This document shows, in pieces, positions 12,601 through 26,700 of a stretch of DNA of 64,000 nt. This DNA comes from Elysia chlorotica. Lineage: Eukaryota; Mollusca; Gastropoda; Plakobranchidae. Location of the stretch: contig RQTK01000009.1 of the NCBI GenBank assembly GCA_003991915.1, positions 765,679-829,678 on the forward strand, in the 5' to 3' direction. Each line of letters opens with the position of its first letter. Position 1 is the first letter of the stretch. The notes under the pieces were generated by a model, which was not told the origin of the DNA, did not search any database, and saw only the letters and a program-made list of their open reading frames with translations. A program made the translations under genes and the position numbers.

Positions 12601-15550
12601 AAGACAAAAGGGTTTTTACAACTATGCAGCAAGAATCAGATATTGCAGAAATGGATAACTTTAATTCTTTAAGTGATAAGATTTACTTTGCATTTGCTTT
12701 TAATAGTTTTGTGTTGGTATTGTTAATCAAATCAGCAGTATTTCCAATAGGTGTAAATTTCCAAATGAAAAGAAAGGTGATGATGATATGCATGCTTGTT
12801 CTTTGGGAGGCCTAGAAGTGAGTCTGAGATTGACTGGTGCCCAAACGTAGATATTGAAGGAGCTATAAAAGTAAATGTTAATGTTAAACAAGCATGGGCA
12901 GAAGAAAGTGAATAAAGATAAGGAAACAGACAAGTCTAGATCAGACCCAACAGAAAAGGTAGTGACTACATGGGGCTGAAAGCAGCGATCCTTTTCTTTT
13001 TTCTTTGGCCTTTAGTATCAGTGTGAGGATTATTCTTTTGAGGCAAATAATTATTAGGTATGTAAGTTATTTCCTAAGGCTTCCAACAACAAGATTTTGC
13101 AAGAGAAACCTGTGGCATGACTCAGTACTTAGATTTGCCAATCAACATGAATCTTGTTGGTAAAATAAGGTTGACAAAAGTGCTGTTTTGGAGTTCAGTG
13201 ATCATGGGTTGATACATCTTAATTTAACAATATCATGAGTTTCAGATTGTTCAGCCTTATCCATCATATGCTTCATATTGATATCACAACAGTACAGTAA
13301 CTTTAAGGTACTTTGTTGCTTCCTCGTGCCTCTGCTGCTGTTCCTACTACAATTATTAGTGCCACCACTAACATGATAACCATCACCACCATAAAAATAT
13401 GACTTTTTCTCTTTTTACATGTTTTGCTTCTTTAGTCTAGTGGTTCCATCACTGCTGCAAGAGCATCCACCCTCCACAGATCTGCCTGAGTATCCAAATG
13501 GTCTGAAGGCAGCACGGCTCTACCCTACACCAACACTGCCGCTTGCTTTCTGGAGTCATGTTATTTCTCAGCTCATTGCAGCTTTCAATCGATTCTCTCA
13601 ACGTTCCTGGAAATTTGGAGGCGAAACAAGGGACAGTGGGTGTAGGCTGGATTTAAAAGTGCCATCTGGCATAGAACGACTAAAGTCTTTCAAAATAAGA
13701 AGGCAACAAAGGTCAGCTAATCTCTTCATACTACATTGAAATGTCCAAATGCATTTTTTTTTGCTCGATAAAGAATAAGTATAACCATGTTTTATTAATT
13801 AACAAAAAGAGATCTATGTATGTGTTTAAAACAGAATGTCCCTAAGTAATTTGCGAGCAGAGTTGAAAAGTTTGTATTAAATACTGGGACTACAGAAAAG
13901 TAGTCATTTTATGCCATATTTAGAATACTGAGTTATATATTTTTTGCATTAAAAATTCAAAATTTTTTAATACAATATTTTAAATCATCAAAAGTATTTT
14001 CTATCTTTGTTTGTGTGAAAAGACCAGGCGTCTAATGACCTAACTTTATGTTCATTTTCTTTTGCTGTTACAGCTCGGTGGGCTTAAAATTATCTGATAA
14101 AAACATACAATTTTGGAGAACTGGAATCTTCATAACGCATGACCAGGGATATATGGTTGTAGAGAAGGTTGAATGTAGGTAAGTTTATTCATTCATATGA
14201 GGAAGGGTTGGTTGAATGTTTTGATTTTTTTTCTAAGCAAGAAAACATTGTGTTGGTAACTAATAAAATATATCACCTTTTTTTTCAGTGACAAGAACAA
14301 TCAAAAGACACCTGGAATCCTTGTCAGTGTACAGACAAATGAAAGTGATGATGTAAAGGAAAACCTAAGAAAATTGGCAACAATTGGAATTGTTAGAGAT
14401 GAGCTGGAGGAGATCCTTGAAATGTTTATACCAAGTAAGTAAATCAGTTATTGTATTTGGTGGTATTATAAAGTACGTTTTTCAGATAGTTCATAATTAT
14501 CTTGTTTTGGTCAATAGCTGCACTCTCTATTGCCACAAATATTTACTCTTTCAATCTCCTGGATGAAATTATCAAATGAACTCAAAAAGATTGAAATATA
14601 CACGGGGGATAGGCCTATAAATATAATTTTAAAAAATTGCAAACAATGTGTATGGGCATGTCTTTGAAATAATTTAGTTCTCCCTCAGGCACAGCTAACC
14701 ATGAATTTAATTCATTATGGGACTTAACTGAATTTTCAGCTTTGTATACATGTGTAAGACTCTTTTTTTTAACCAGATGAATAATATTTTAAAAGCTCTA
14801 GTTTAATTATGATATTAGTTACACCATCTAAGTATTGAATGTTATCAATAATATAATTATAAGTTAGATGGATTTCCCATAAGCATCATAAATTACACAT
14901 TTTTTCTACCTGAATCAAATTTACACACCAGATGCACCAATTTCTCTAATATTTTCAAGATAGTTGCCATGGCAGTCAATGTGTTTCCGCCAACATTATG
15001 GAAAAATTTGATCAAACTCTTTTTGAGAGAAAAAAAGGCGTTAAGCTGACTCCCTGGAAAAGCTTACAATTGAAATAAATGTTTGTTACTTTTTTTCCCC
15101 TTTTCTTTATATCCATTTACAGTACATAATTGCCCTACATAATTTGTCTAAATGTAAACTTTTTTGTTGGACATGTAATAAATATTTTACCCATATAGAC
15201 TTACCTTTATTTTTGCTCTGTTTTCACCAAAAATATTGTTAAAAAAAAACAGATTTTTAATTTGTGCTGTTGTCCGTAGTTATATTTTTCCTGTTTATCT
15301 ATCATTCATCAAGAGTTCAGTGATCCACTCGCTGCAGAACTGAAGCCTTTTGCCCTCTGCCCCTATTGTCATAAAACAGCACCCATGCTGGGCTTTGTAA
15401 ATACTGATGGTCTTCATTTTACTTCAAGGGATTGCGCACAGGCAAGTGAAACAATAAACTAGTAGTTACAATATAAAGTTTTTATCTAAATTCTTATTAA
15501 ATAAGTTACATGACATTTACTATTATAAGAATATTATTATTATTATTATT

Positions 15551-15627
<77 letters not shown>

Positions 15628-15628
15628 T

Positions 15629-15676
<48 letters not shown>

Positions 15677-17673
15677 TTCATCATTGTGATCACCATGATC
15701 TTCTTCTTTATAATCATCGTCATTAGAATTATTGCAAGTTATGACAGATCATGATATTGTCGTCATCAAGTTTTTTTTTATAGGATCTATATTTTCACAA
15801 ATTCAATGTTCCCATACTTGGCGAAAAACAATGTCATTTTGAAAGTAATAAGGACAAAAATAAAACAGCTAGTAAGCATTAATAGCATTCATGTTTTTCA
15901 AAATATATGAAAAAAAGGATACAATTTAAAAAAAATAATTCTAATGTGAGCGGCTGAGACAGAAGTCATGGCATCCTCGTCCTGTCTCCTGTATGACAGC
16001 ACATAAAACTGTCAGACGTCAGTTTTGGTGCCCGTTCACAATACAGAATATATAGTAATATAGTACTGATGTTGGACGTTAAGACAACTCAAATACTAAA
16101 ACTACTCTCTCTCTCTCTCTCTCTGTACGAGAGACGCCATTGCGAATAACAAACCAACAATGAGAATACGCGAGCGAAGGTAACATAAAATTATATCGCC
16201 TTGACTTTCTACCCCATCAATATGGTTCACATGGAGGCTACCTTTTATGACAGGATATGGTTCACATGGAGGCTACCTTTTATGACAGGAAAAATCACCA
16301 AATTGACTGAACTGAGCACATTTTGTGCATGGCAAGGTTAATAATTATTGTGATCTGCTTGGTTTAAACTAGACAGTACTGTACCAAAGTTAGGACAGGA
16401 TAGTACTCAGTATTTTTCGTTCGGCCTTCAAGTCTAGTACTAGATTAAAATTCTAAACTGTCCTTACTCTACCTTATAATTTGATGATATAGCTCACTTT
16501 GTTTCTAAATAGAAATGTTTGTTTATTTCGGTGACACTTCCTGTTATTTTTGGAAGCCACGGTTTACATCAATTCAATATAATTATTTATGAACTGCCAG
16601 GGTACGTCGTTAAAAGGGAAGCACATCTAAATCTTTTAGACAACATTCAGGGATTAAAATAAAAAAGCGTTGATCCTAAAACACTCGAGGGGGAAAATAA
16701 GTTTCTTTGATGTCCTTATCTGTTTGTCTTTGTTGTTTTTTCTATACAATATAAAACATTATCTAATAATGTATTTACCAACGCCTACACTACCGTTCAT
16801 TCATCTATCGTCTAATACAGACCGCAGCGAGGAAACGTATTACCTTGGTTTTGAGACAACATTCGGGGATTTAAATAAAAAGAGTTGATTCTAAATCATT
16901 CGAAATGGTCGGAATAATAATTTCCGTGATGTCCTAATCCATTTACCGATGGGTTTTTTTAAAACATGACAGAATGATATCTAAAAATGTCTTAACCAAC
17001 ACCCGCACCGACACTCATTGATCTATCACTCAGCTGACACAGACCCCAGTAAGGAACGTGGAGATGGGTTCTGCAGGTATTGCGAGAGTGTACTGCACTA
17101 GGCGACTCCTGCCCCATCCGCCTGGGCCCCTGACACATCGAGCAGGCCTGCATCACCTGGCGTGAGGCACCCCCCTGGGAGGTGACCACTCGTTGATGGG
17201 AGACACAGGTCGGCCTTCCTCTTCGTCTGCCTGTCTCTCTCTGCACTCTATATATCTCTGACTCTCCCTTTCTCTCTCTCTCTCTGCACTCTATATATCT
17301 CTGACTGCATCTCTCTCTCTCTCTCTCTCTCTATCTCCCTCTTCCTATCTCTCTCCTATGTATAACAGTATTATTTTCTCTCTCTTTCTCCCATCTATAT
17401 ACCTTTTTTTTTAATAATTATATTGAGAGGACATATTCCGCAGAAATATTGAAAATACGTTTAGGTAAAATAGGCAGACGGCATAGATAAAATAGGCTGG
17501 TCAAATTGTACATATTGGTAGAGAAATATAGCAGTGGGTAATGAGGGAGAAAGTCAGACAAAGAGAAAGAGGGAGGGAGGGAGGGAGAGAGAGCGCAATT
17601 TGAGAGGAGACAGGGGGTAGAGAAGGAGAGATATAAAAGATATAGAGAGAGGGATACAGAGAGCGGGTGATAC

Positions 17674-17735
<62 letters not shown>

Positions 17736-20700
17736 TCCTACTTAATATACATGAATTTTGTAAGAGAATTCGTTAAATAAAGTCTCCAACTTAGTACACG
17801 GAAATTTTTGATAGAGAATTAAAGGGACCTCGGGTTGATCATTTATTTCTCCTCCAATCAGACACCATTATTTCAGTCATTATCGTCATCATCTGCAAAA
17901 TTGCTGTATTCCACATCATCATCGTGCCTGTCTAGTTATGGGACCCTTACTTCATGGGGAAAAGAGGGCTAAGAGAGGCACAAGAAAAGGAATACAAAAT
18001 CAACAACTACATCAATAACAACAACAACAACAACAACAACAAATCAACTTTACTTATTATTAGTCAAGATGGCTGTTGGGACACAAAATAATGATCGGAC
18101 AACCAATTTTCTCCATCCTTCGTCTTCAGCCTTTGGAAGGGCTCCATCGAGATCTAAACTTGAACGGTTCTCATTCTCTCACCCATTTGGCTTGACGGGG
18201 GCTACACACAAAAGTCGACAGTGGTAGTATCCGAGTTTTTTATCGAATGCCTACACTGCCACATTTAGGCTCTCGTGTGTCAGTTTGAGGCCTTGACTGT
18301 CGTGGACCCACCCTTTTGTGACAAAAGTCGAACTTGACTCGAAAAGCATTACACTCTATTATATAGATATAATTATACTTGTTACGCATCACTGTAATTT
18401 GTTGGCTTATAGTAAAGGTAATTATTTATCTCTGAGAATTATAAAGATATCACTAAGTTGTCGAAGGACGAAAGTCAATGCTTTTTGCATAGGATACGAT
18501 AAATTTGTTCTTCCCTCTTTCTCTGTCAAACTACATGAGACAATATGAGAAATCTTTTCTTTGCTTTTTTAATGGATTGTCAGAACCTAGCTGTGTCTTA
18601 AGATAACTATGATATCAGTATGACAAAGAATGTTGCAATTTGAAGCTGCTATTGGTGCTATTTAAAATGATTGGTTGGATAAATGTTTAAAAAATATTTT
18701 AAGTTTAAATTACGCAAAGTAATAATAATACATGTAGTTGTAAGCTACTGATAATGGTGATCTTAATAAAGAGGAAGAATATGCGGATAGTTTTAGGGAT
18801 ATTTGTAAGGATGATAATGATTGGATGGAATACCGATAACAAATGTTTTGCCATATCGATTTTTTTTTTCAGTAGCATGGACATTTGGGTTATAAACATC
18901 TTATTCTTACAAAAATATTTTAGGGTTATTTCAAGGACCAAGAGGTTGCAGTTAAAGTTTTCCATCAGCATCATGGAATGCCGAGAGACATGGAGAATTC
19001 ACATTCACCAGGAAACACTGATCAAGTGTTTATATTATTGACGATATGAGGTTGACAGTAAGATGAGGATACCCAAAAAGTGATTGATAGGCTAGAATCA
19101 GAGCAGAGAAAGGTAAATTTATATAAAAATCATTGTTGTTGTTGTTGTTGTTATGGTTTTTTTTACATAATCATTAGTTTAAATGCGGCAACTAAGTATG
19201 GTGGTAATTTACATTATTCAAGTACATGTAACTATTTTTTTTTTTTTTATGTTTTTTCAAAATTGACATGAAAGCAAGTTTTTTAACACCAAAGTGCTAT
19301 AAAATCCTATGGTATACATGAAATAAGTAAGCAAACTGTATCTTGGTCTTTGTGATAAAGTCAAAAGATTTACTCTAATTCTGCCTTTATGGTCATCCTA
19401 TCCACGAATTCCAGTGGTCAGTTCATCTAGTTCAAATAATGCATAGGGCTTAAGTATTTTAAATGCAACATATAAAAAGGTATTACAACAAAGAAAATTA
19501 GTTTCAAAAACTTCACCCAAAAGCCATTATATTCATCCCTTTTTTAGTTGATAATGAAAATAAGCTGTAATTTTGAAAATACATTTACCAATTGTAAGTA
19601 TTGTAGATGATGCCAAGTCAACCTGTGTCTTACCTGTGACTTGAGCTTCTCAGTCATTGTAATTTGGCGTAACATTATTCTCTTTATAACTTCATAGATC
19701 AGCAATGCATTTTCTGAAGTGAGGAGGGAGGTAGGCATTCTCAGCAAGCTGCAACATCGATGTGTGGTCACCTTCCTGGGTGTGTGTGTCAAGCCCCACC
19801 TGCTGCTAGTTATGGAGCTTGCACCTCTTGGAAGTCTCAGATCAGAGCTTGAAAGGCGGACATCCCCCAAGGAGAACCAGTCGTTGCAAGATTCTACTTT
19901 TCTTATTGGAAACTCAAAGATTATTTCTGAGATGGTTTTCAGCAAAACGCTCACTTACAAGATGGTTTTGCAAGTATGAATAAATCTTTCTTGCTTTTTC
20001 AAAAGATTGTTTTGGTGTATTAACCTTTTTTTATATCCATGTGAAATCATTTTAAGGTTGCCATTATTCCAGATTAGATTACACTTGTGTCTATTCAGAT
20101 TTTTAAAATTTGTTTCTAAGAATTGTTTTAGTGAATCAATTGTTCTTCTACTAAATGAAATGTTTTCCTAACTTTTGAATGACTGTGATTTTCCAGATAG
20201 CTTGCGGGTTATCACATCTGCATAGTCACCAGATAATTTTCCGTGACCTCAAGCCAGACAACATTCTACTAATGTCCCTGGAAGAGAATGAACCCATAAA
20301 TGTCAAATTGTCTGACTATGGTATTTCCAAGTTCACCTCGCTGCAAGGCACCAGTGGTTTATATGGCACAGTTGGCTATATAGCTCCGGAAGTGTTGACC
20401 AAACAAGCTTACACACAAAAGGTATCAATTATGAGAAACAAGAGTGAAAAATAAAAGTAGCTTTTAAAGTCTCAGAAGGTACATACTTTCAATACTTTAA
20501 CTTATCAGTCAAACTGCCTATTCAGTAGGTTTTTTTTTTTACAATTATGCTTGTAGATCACACAAGGCATTTTGCAATTAACTAGCACATTGTCAGCTCT
20601 GCGCAGAGCTGTGTCAACTAAGTGCGGGGCTCTAGGCTGTCCATGTGCTACGGGGCCCTCCGATGTTGATGCTACATATGTCTTTGCTACTATTTCTGCT

Positions 20701-23700
20701 CTGTTACAATGTATGAGATGGCTGAAACCTATCCGTGCTTGTTTGTTAAGTAATGAATAACTTCACCTAAACACATACACAACACATAATGAAAATTCAC
20801 ATTGTTCATTTTTCTCCTGGTTTTTTGATGGGCAAATGCCTCGTTGATGTCCTCAAAGTCTAGAGATTTTATCATTTCAGATTCAATCATCAAGAGATAT
20901 GGGCCGTTTAGTTTCTCTCGTCCCATCGTTTAACGCAGTCTACTTTTCACTCTTTCACCCTCTACATTGAAGGTAGGCATGTTGAGAAAGAACCTCATTG
21001 CAATCTCTACATTTGGGAAAGCTGTTATTGCACCACTTTCGCGCATATCTTGAAGGATCCGGGAAGAAGAAAGTGTTTCCTCAGAGTTGATGAGTTGGTT
21101 TCACATCCAATGTCAGCACTATAGGCTATATTGTGAAAGGGTCCGAAGACTGACATCTGAATATTTTATGTGCTGCCACACAAGAGACAGGGCATGGATA
21201 CCATGACTCCTGTCTTAGTCGGTGACATTAAACTGACACCAACCCAGAAGGGGTTAAAACTCCCAAGGCTCGAACCACGGACCTCCTGTGTCGGAAGTCG
21301 ATGTTCTCCAGGGCTACCGGCACATATCTTTAAGGAGCAGCGGAGAAGAAAGTGTATCATCAGACTGATATGCTGAGTTGACATGCCCTGAGTACGACAA
21401 TAGTTCGTCAGGAAATGATAGCTCTAGGTCATCCTCATATTGCTGCTGAATGCGAGACGCTGGGTCCCGAATGTTTGTGGCAGGTTTCTTGTGAAGATAA
21501 AAGAGAATGTCAAAAGCTTGAGCTAGGGTCTTGTAGATCTATGTCTCCTTGGTTTTCAAGTTCAGACAAAAGGCAGTCAACGATGATAAGCAAGGTGTTT
21601 GTTGTAAACTGCTTTAAGTGTGACGAAATAGTTTCAACATATTTTATTTCATCGTGGAAGCGCATGCGTTTTGCAATGCGTTTGTATTGGAAGGAAGGCT
21701 CTTTGACAAAAGGTGTTGCTGATCGTTCGATTCGTTTGAACTTGTCCCAGAGTTCTGTTATGAAAGCAGTTAGAGAATCGTTCAACTTGAATACGAAACC
21801 TCGGTTGAATGATGGTTTCTGAAGTGTTTTGTTCACAATGTTAAAGCGTCCTACAGCTAGTTCCAAAAACACACACAGCACAGCAAAGTCCATCTGGTTG
21901 TGCAAGGATAACGCCTCATCAAGTGTTCTTTCTTGTCGCGAGAAATAGCAGTAATGATATAATCTTTTTGTACTTGGATTTTAATCTAATTCCTGACAAT
22001 GATTTTGGTGTAGGGCCATCAATATGTTTTACAAACAAGCCCCAACGATGTGTGTGGCTTGACAGGAAGTTGTACAATGCTTGGACGAATCCGAAAAATG
22101 ATGCTCCGTCTACGTAACATTCAGCTGTACAAGTACCAACCATATTTAGGGAATGAGGCGAACAGGGGACAAAAGAGGCCTAAGGAATCATCTCTTTGAT
22201 AAGGGCTTGTACACTATTGAGGCGTCTAGCCATGCTACTACTAGCATTCCACTTCCTGTTCTCAGTGTCCTGGCAATGTAGGCCTAGTAAATGATGGTTT
22301 GCGAACCACCATAGTCAAAAGACGAATTTGGAATACACATCAACAGCAGCAACAATAACAGCAGTTGCATCAACATCCTTCTCATCATAATCATAAATTG
22401 CAAAAACAACAATACAAAAAAACAAACAAAAACAATAATTAAACAAGAGCACAATTTCCTTTTTCTTTTTGTGAAAAAGCATGTTTTAACCGACATGTTT
22501 TCAAGCGCGGAGCCCCTTAAGGCGCAGGGCCCTATGCTACAGCCTTTACAGCCTAACGAGTAACGCATTTCGGGCTCTGTGTACCTTAGGTACCCCTTTT
22601 CAGTTCACTTTGCACACATTAAGGGAACCAAGTTCTTACTCTGTTCAAGATTAGCAAAGACCAATGAATGTCACAAGGGAAATTACTCAAAACATATTTG
22701 AATAATATCTCACTCCCTCAGCCTCACATCCAGGGAGAGTGATAATAACCAGTGTGATAAGACTGTGTGATTTTTACTCTCACATCCTTCTGATAAAGAA
22801 AGAGATAGATAGAGGGAGAGCATAGATATATAAATAGCAATTCAGACGTCATTGAAGATGGTGACAAGGGAAGAGGGAGGCTATGTAGAAAAGGGAAGGC
22901 TCCGATGTTCAGGAGCAACCTGTGAGGGAAAGAGATGTGGCACCTCTGCCCCCTCCATTCCATCCTGTCGATCAACGCCTTTAAAAGATTTGAAGTTGCC
23001 AAAGGGACTCGCTGCCCAGATGCAGTTGATGCCCAAAGCTTGACCTTGGTCCGAGATTCTGCTGCCACATGTGACTAATTCGTGTTGTTCGGGGCATCTG
23101 CGGTGTAGGGCTTTTATTCTGGGGGTTTGGCAGTGGTATTATTAGCCCTGCCACTACTCTTCAGAGGTGCTGTTGAGCAGTCTTTGTCCCAACACTGGCG
23201 GCCTTGGCACATTGGTCTTGGGATGTGTGGGGTAACCTTAAGAGTTAAATACCCCACTCCTTACGATGTCGATAGCGAGGTCGAGCCTCCTCCTCGCTCA
23301 TTGTTTCAATGTCAACTTTTCAGGCTCCGGTGAGCCTTCACATTCACAGGAATGTTGACAAAAGTTTCACCCTTGTCGAGACGCTTTGATTGTGCTTCTC
23401 TAGAGCACTTCACCAAGAGTTCACCAGGACAGAGCTTCATGACGCTCTTGGCTCCACCTACAAGTCCACTCAGTGCTTTTCTAATAGCAAAAACATTGAG
23501 TTTTGCCACCTTCTTTTCAACATGGCACACTTGAATTGAAAGTAGAGATTCTGCTCCAGGGCACGCCACCCGCCATCGAGCCCAACAATGGGACACTGTG
23601 CGGATATCCAGCGCTAGTAGTGTCAGGGCTACCCCTAAGTTAAACTTCTAACATAGAGGGAATGCTAGACCTTAGCTCAGCAAGACATGACCAGCTGATT

Positions 23701-26700
23701 GATCAGTGTGGGCCACCAGTCTTAAACCAAATTTTGACGGTGTTATTGGTATTTTAAAATAGTGGGACTTCTAAGTCCCGCCAGTAAAGAAAGGGTTAAT
23801 AAAATAAAGTAGAAAACTCATGGTTGTATCAACTTCAAAAATACTCACAGTTGACAACAGTAGATAATGATAATTTCTAGACACAGCTGTTCTGACACAT
23901 GATACATCTTTTGAAGACACTGTGCAGAAAAAACATCTGTAATACCAATATGATTGTTAGATTTTTACTTCTTCACTATGTAGCGGTATTGGTTTGAGAT
24001 CCACCCTGCCAGTCTAGTTGTCTTCTAGTGTGGCTCTCTAAAATAGAAAGTTTCAAAAGTTTAAATCATTCTCAACTGCATTGTTCATTCATTATTTGTC
24101 TTACCCCCTGTAAATTAACAATTTCATTATCACCACCTTACAGGTGGACATCTTTTCTTTGGGTATTGTGATGGGAGAAATTCTCACTGGTATACCACCT
24201 GTGGGCCCTGATCAATCATCAAGAGTTTCTGATATTGGGCATGATAATACCTCTCCAGGACATATGCAAGTAAGGCATTCATTTAAGTGCTCAAGCAATA
24301 CATATTTGTTAACCCTTTTATGAGAAGTAAAATAAAGGTTCTGAAGCATGTTTTTGCTTTGAATATTAATACATTGTATTGATTTTTGTTTGTTTGTTTC
24401 ATTTATTTTAGATTTTATCCGTGGATCAATGATGAAACCATGTTAAGTCTGATTCTTTCAGCAAAAATTATCATGCGCCTAACAAGTTCTCAGAAGTCAA
24501 AGTTTAATCGTCTATGACAGGCTGTGCCAAATACAATTTTTTTTTCAAGAGATCTGTTTTAACATTTTAGATTGTATTGAACAAGATTGGCATGTGATTT
24601 CCAATTGGAAAGGGGTAAGTTCAGTGCTTGTTGAGAAATCTAGGGATGAAGTTGAAATCACCCTACCAGCACTATCCTTAGATTAAATATTTTTTTTATT
24701 ATCTTGTACTACAGTACTACAGTTGTTTTTTTACTGTGCAATCAGTACTATCCGTAGCTTGACGGAAAATTGGGTTCTCTGTATTATTGGACTTTTTAGG
24801 AAACTTAGAGGATTTGAAGTTAATTGTAGAGCTTTGCATTAAATTTTATCCCTATCATTTAATCTAGGGCTTAGAGGTTCACTGTAACTTTCCCTGCCTG
24901 GAGGAACTAATGAAAGAGTGCTGGAGTCTTCGCAGTGAGTGGCGGCCGGAAGCTGCGGACGTTGTGAAGAAAATGAAGGCTAAGCGATTTCTGCTCATGC
25001 ATGACTCGGTTTGGCTGGAAAAGAGTGCAGGCTTGGAGGTCACTTGTATTTACACCTGTGAAGTATGTAACTTTTCCTAAATAGAAAGTGCTATATTATG
25101 GACTGTAATTAATCGCTTACGTAAAACTATTCTAAATTTGATTTATCAGAAAAGATTTTTTTTAATGCCTTTACCTAACATAGATTTTTGTGTGTGCATT
25201 ATTTAATCTAAAATGAAGCATATAATAATCCATTATCAATGCTTCCCATGGCAAAAAGCCTGCATGTCTTATATTTGTTGGGTTAATGTCTTTTCATATT
25301 TGGCAAGTCTTAAGTGTCACCATAGCTTTAATGTTTTTCACAAAATGTGTAGGGGCCTAGTAGAATCTCAATTTTTGTTGTTGTGTCTTCCTTAATTGTT
25401 TGTCTGTTGTTGTTGTTTTTTGTTTCAATATAGTAATTGACATTATAAATTCACTGAGCTAGCGGGATGGCATATCTCAGAGATATGGGAGACCAAATCA
25501 TTAGAGGTAGATAAAATGCTTTTGTGGTACATATACCTTTATGTTCATACACCTTGACTTTCGTAAAGAACAAGTTTTCAACCTGGATTAGTTAAAGAAA
25601 GAAAAAAAAAGCATCGACACAAACTAAATTTCACATATAACTGCCAATGAAAATATTCTGCCTATGTGAAATTAGAGGATCTTTTTCTTTACTCAAAACA
25701 TTTTATTAACTCCTTATAAAGATCGTGTGTTATAAATTTGGATGGTAGTGGAATAGACATGTGTCCGCCATTTCTTAAATTTAAATATCATCAAATAGGT
25801 AGTTCAAGTGTTAAAAAATGTACATTTTTTTTCATATGATAATGCGTTAAGAAAATAATTGGATAAAAATTAAGATAATCTCTTGTTTTGTTTTTCTTTT
25901 AATGCTGTTCATTTTTTTTTTTTGCTTTTGTTTCTATACCTTAGAGTTTTCTGGAGGGGGGGTTGTTTGTTTCTTTTTTAGAATTTGGTTTCTAAGCTGA
26001 ATGAAATCAGAAATATGTAATTTTAAGTTTTATAAACCTCAGTAGTTAGCATTTTTTTGTATGTTCTTGAGACATTTTTTAAATCTCCTTTTAGACGAAT
26101 GGACGATGGGTTGTGTGGATTTGTGAGAGTGGTCCCGGGCACCGACGGTTCTTTAGTGTGTATGACATTGATGCAAATTGTTTCTCATTGAAACGCATGG
26201 AAAGTAGCCAAGGGTCTGCTGTGATCGCTATGTTAAAGATGGGAGCTAGAATCTGGCTGGCATGTCAGGTGAGACTTTTTTTTTTTTAATTAGATTACCT
26301 AGGAGAGAGTTTGGGTTGTATGGGTTGTCTGATTCTTACTTTCTTGCCATTTCTGTTAAAAATTAAAAGTCATTATCATTGAAAGTAAAAACAGTTTGTG
26401 ACAAAAAAAAATGATTTAATAGACTGAACTTCGGCAACCTTTGTATGAAACATATTGAAAAAAAAAACAAAAAAACTGAAAACTAGAAGTGTCACTTACA
26501 CTAACAATGTGCAAGCAATTTGCATTGATATGTAAAGCCCATTGTTTAGAAAATCTCTACAAAAATTCCTTTGCCCTGAAAAGACTTATTTTTTATGTTA
26601 AATGAAAAAGAAGCCAATGGTAAACAGAGAGCTGTGACAGAACAGAGCTAGATAAAAGTGCTATGTATTCTATGTGGTAAAATATATGAAATAAGCCGGA

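Larger units (their letters stand above)
15677..18923. other. Intron region with tandem repeats; no exon recognised
   Basis: This holds short CT and GA tracts, a perfect 2 x 35 bp repeat (16221-16290), a diverged 2 x 216 bp repeat (16639 to about 17060) and a (GA)n block. I looked for the expected LRRK1-like exons carrying the glycine-rich kinase loop and did not find them. No other gene is supported. Confidence 0.6.

Noticed and set aside
15523-15723. Minus-strand frame made almost only of methionine and isoleucine
   Set aside because: Product of the ATC/ATT microsatellite.
16992-17246. 84-codon minus-strand frame rich in Arg, Cys and Gln
   Set aside because: Lies at the edge of a tandem repeat and CT-rich DNA; no recognisable domain.
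18060-18330. GC-richer stretch resembling a transposon or gene fragment
   Set aside because: Could not be matched to any family in any frame; reported only as part of the intron.
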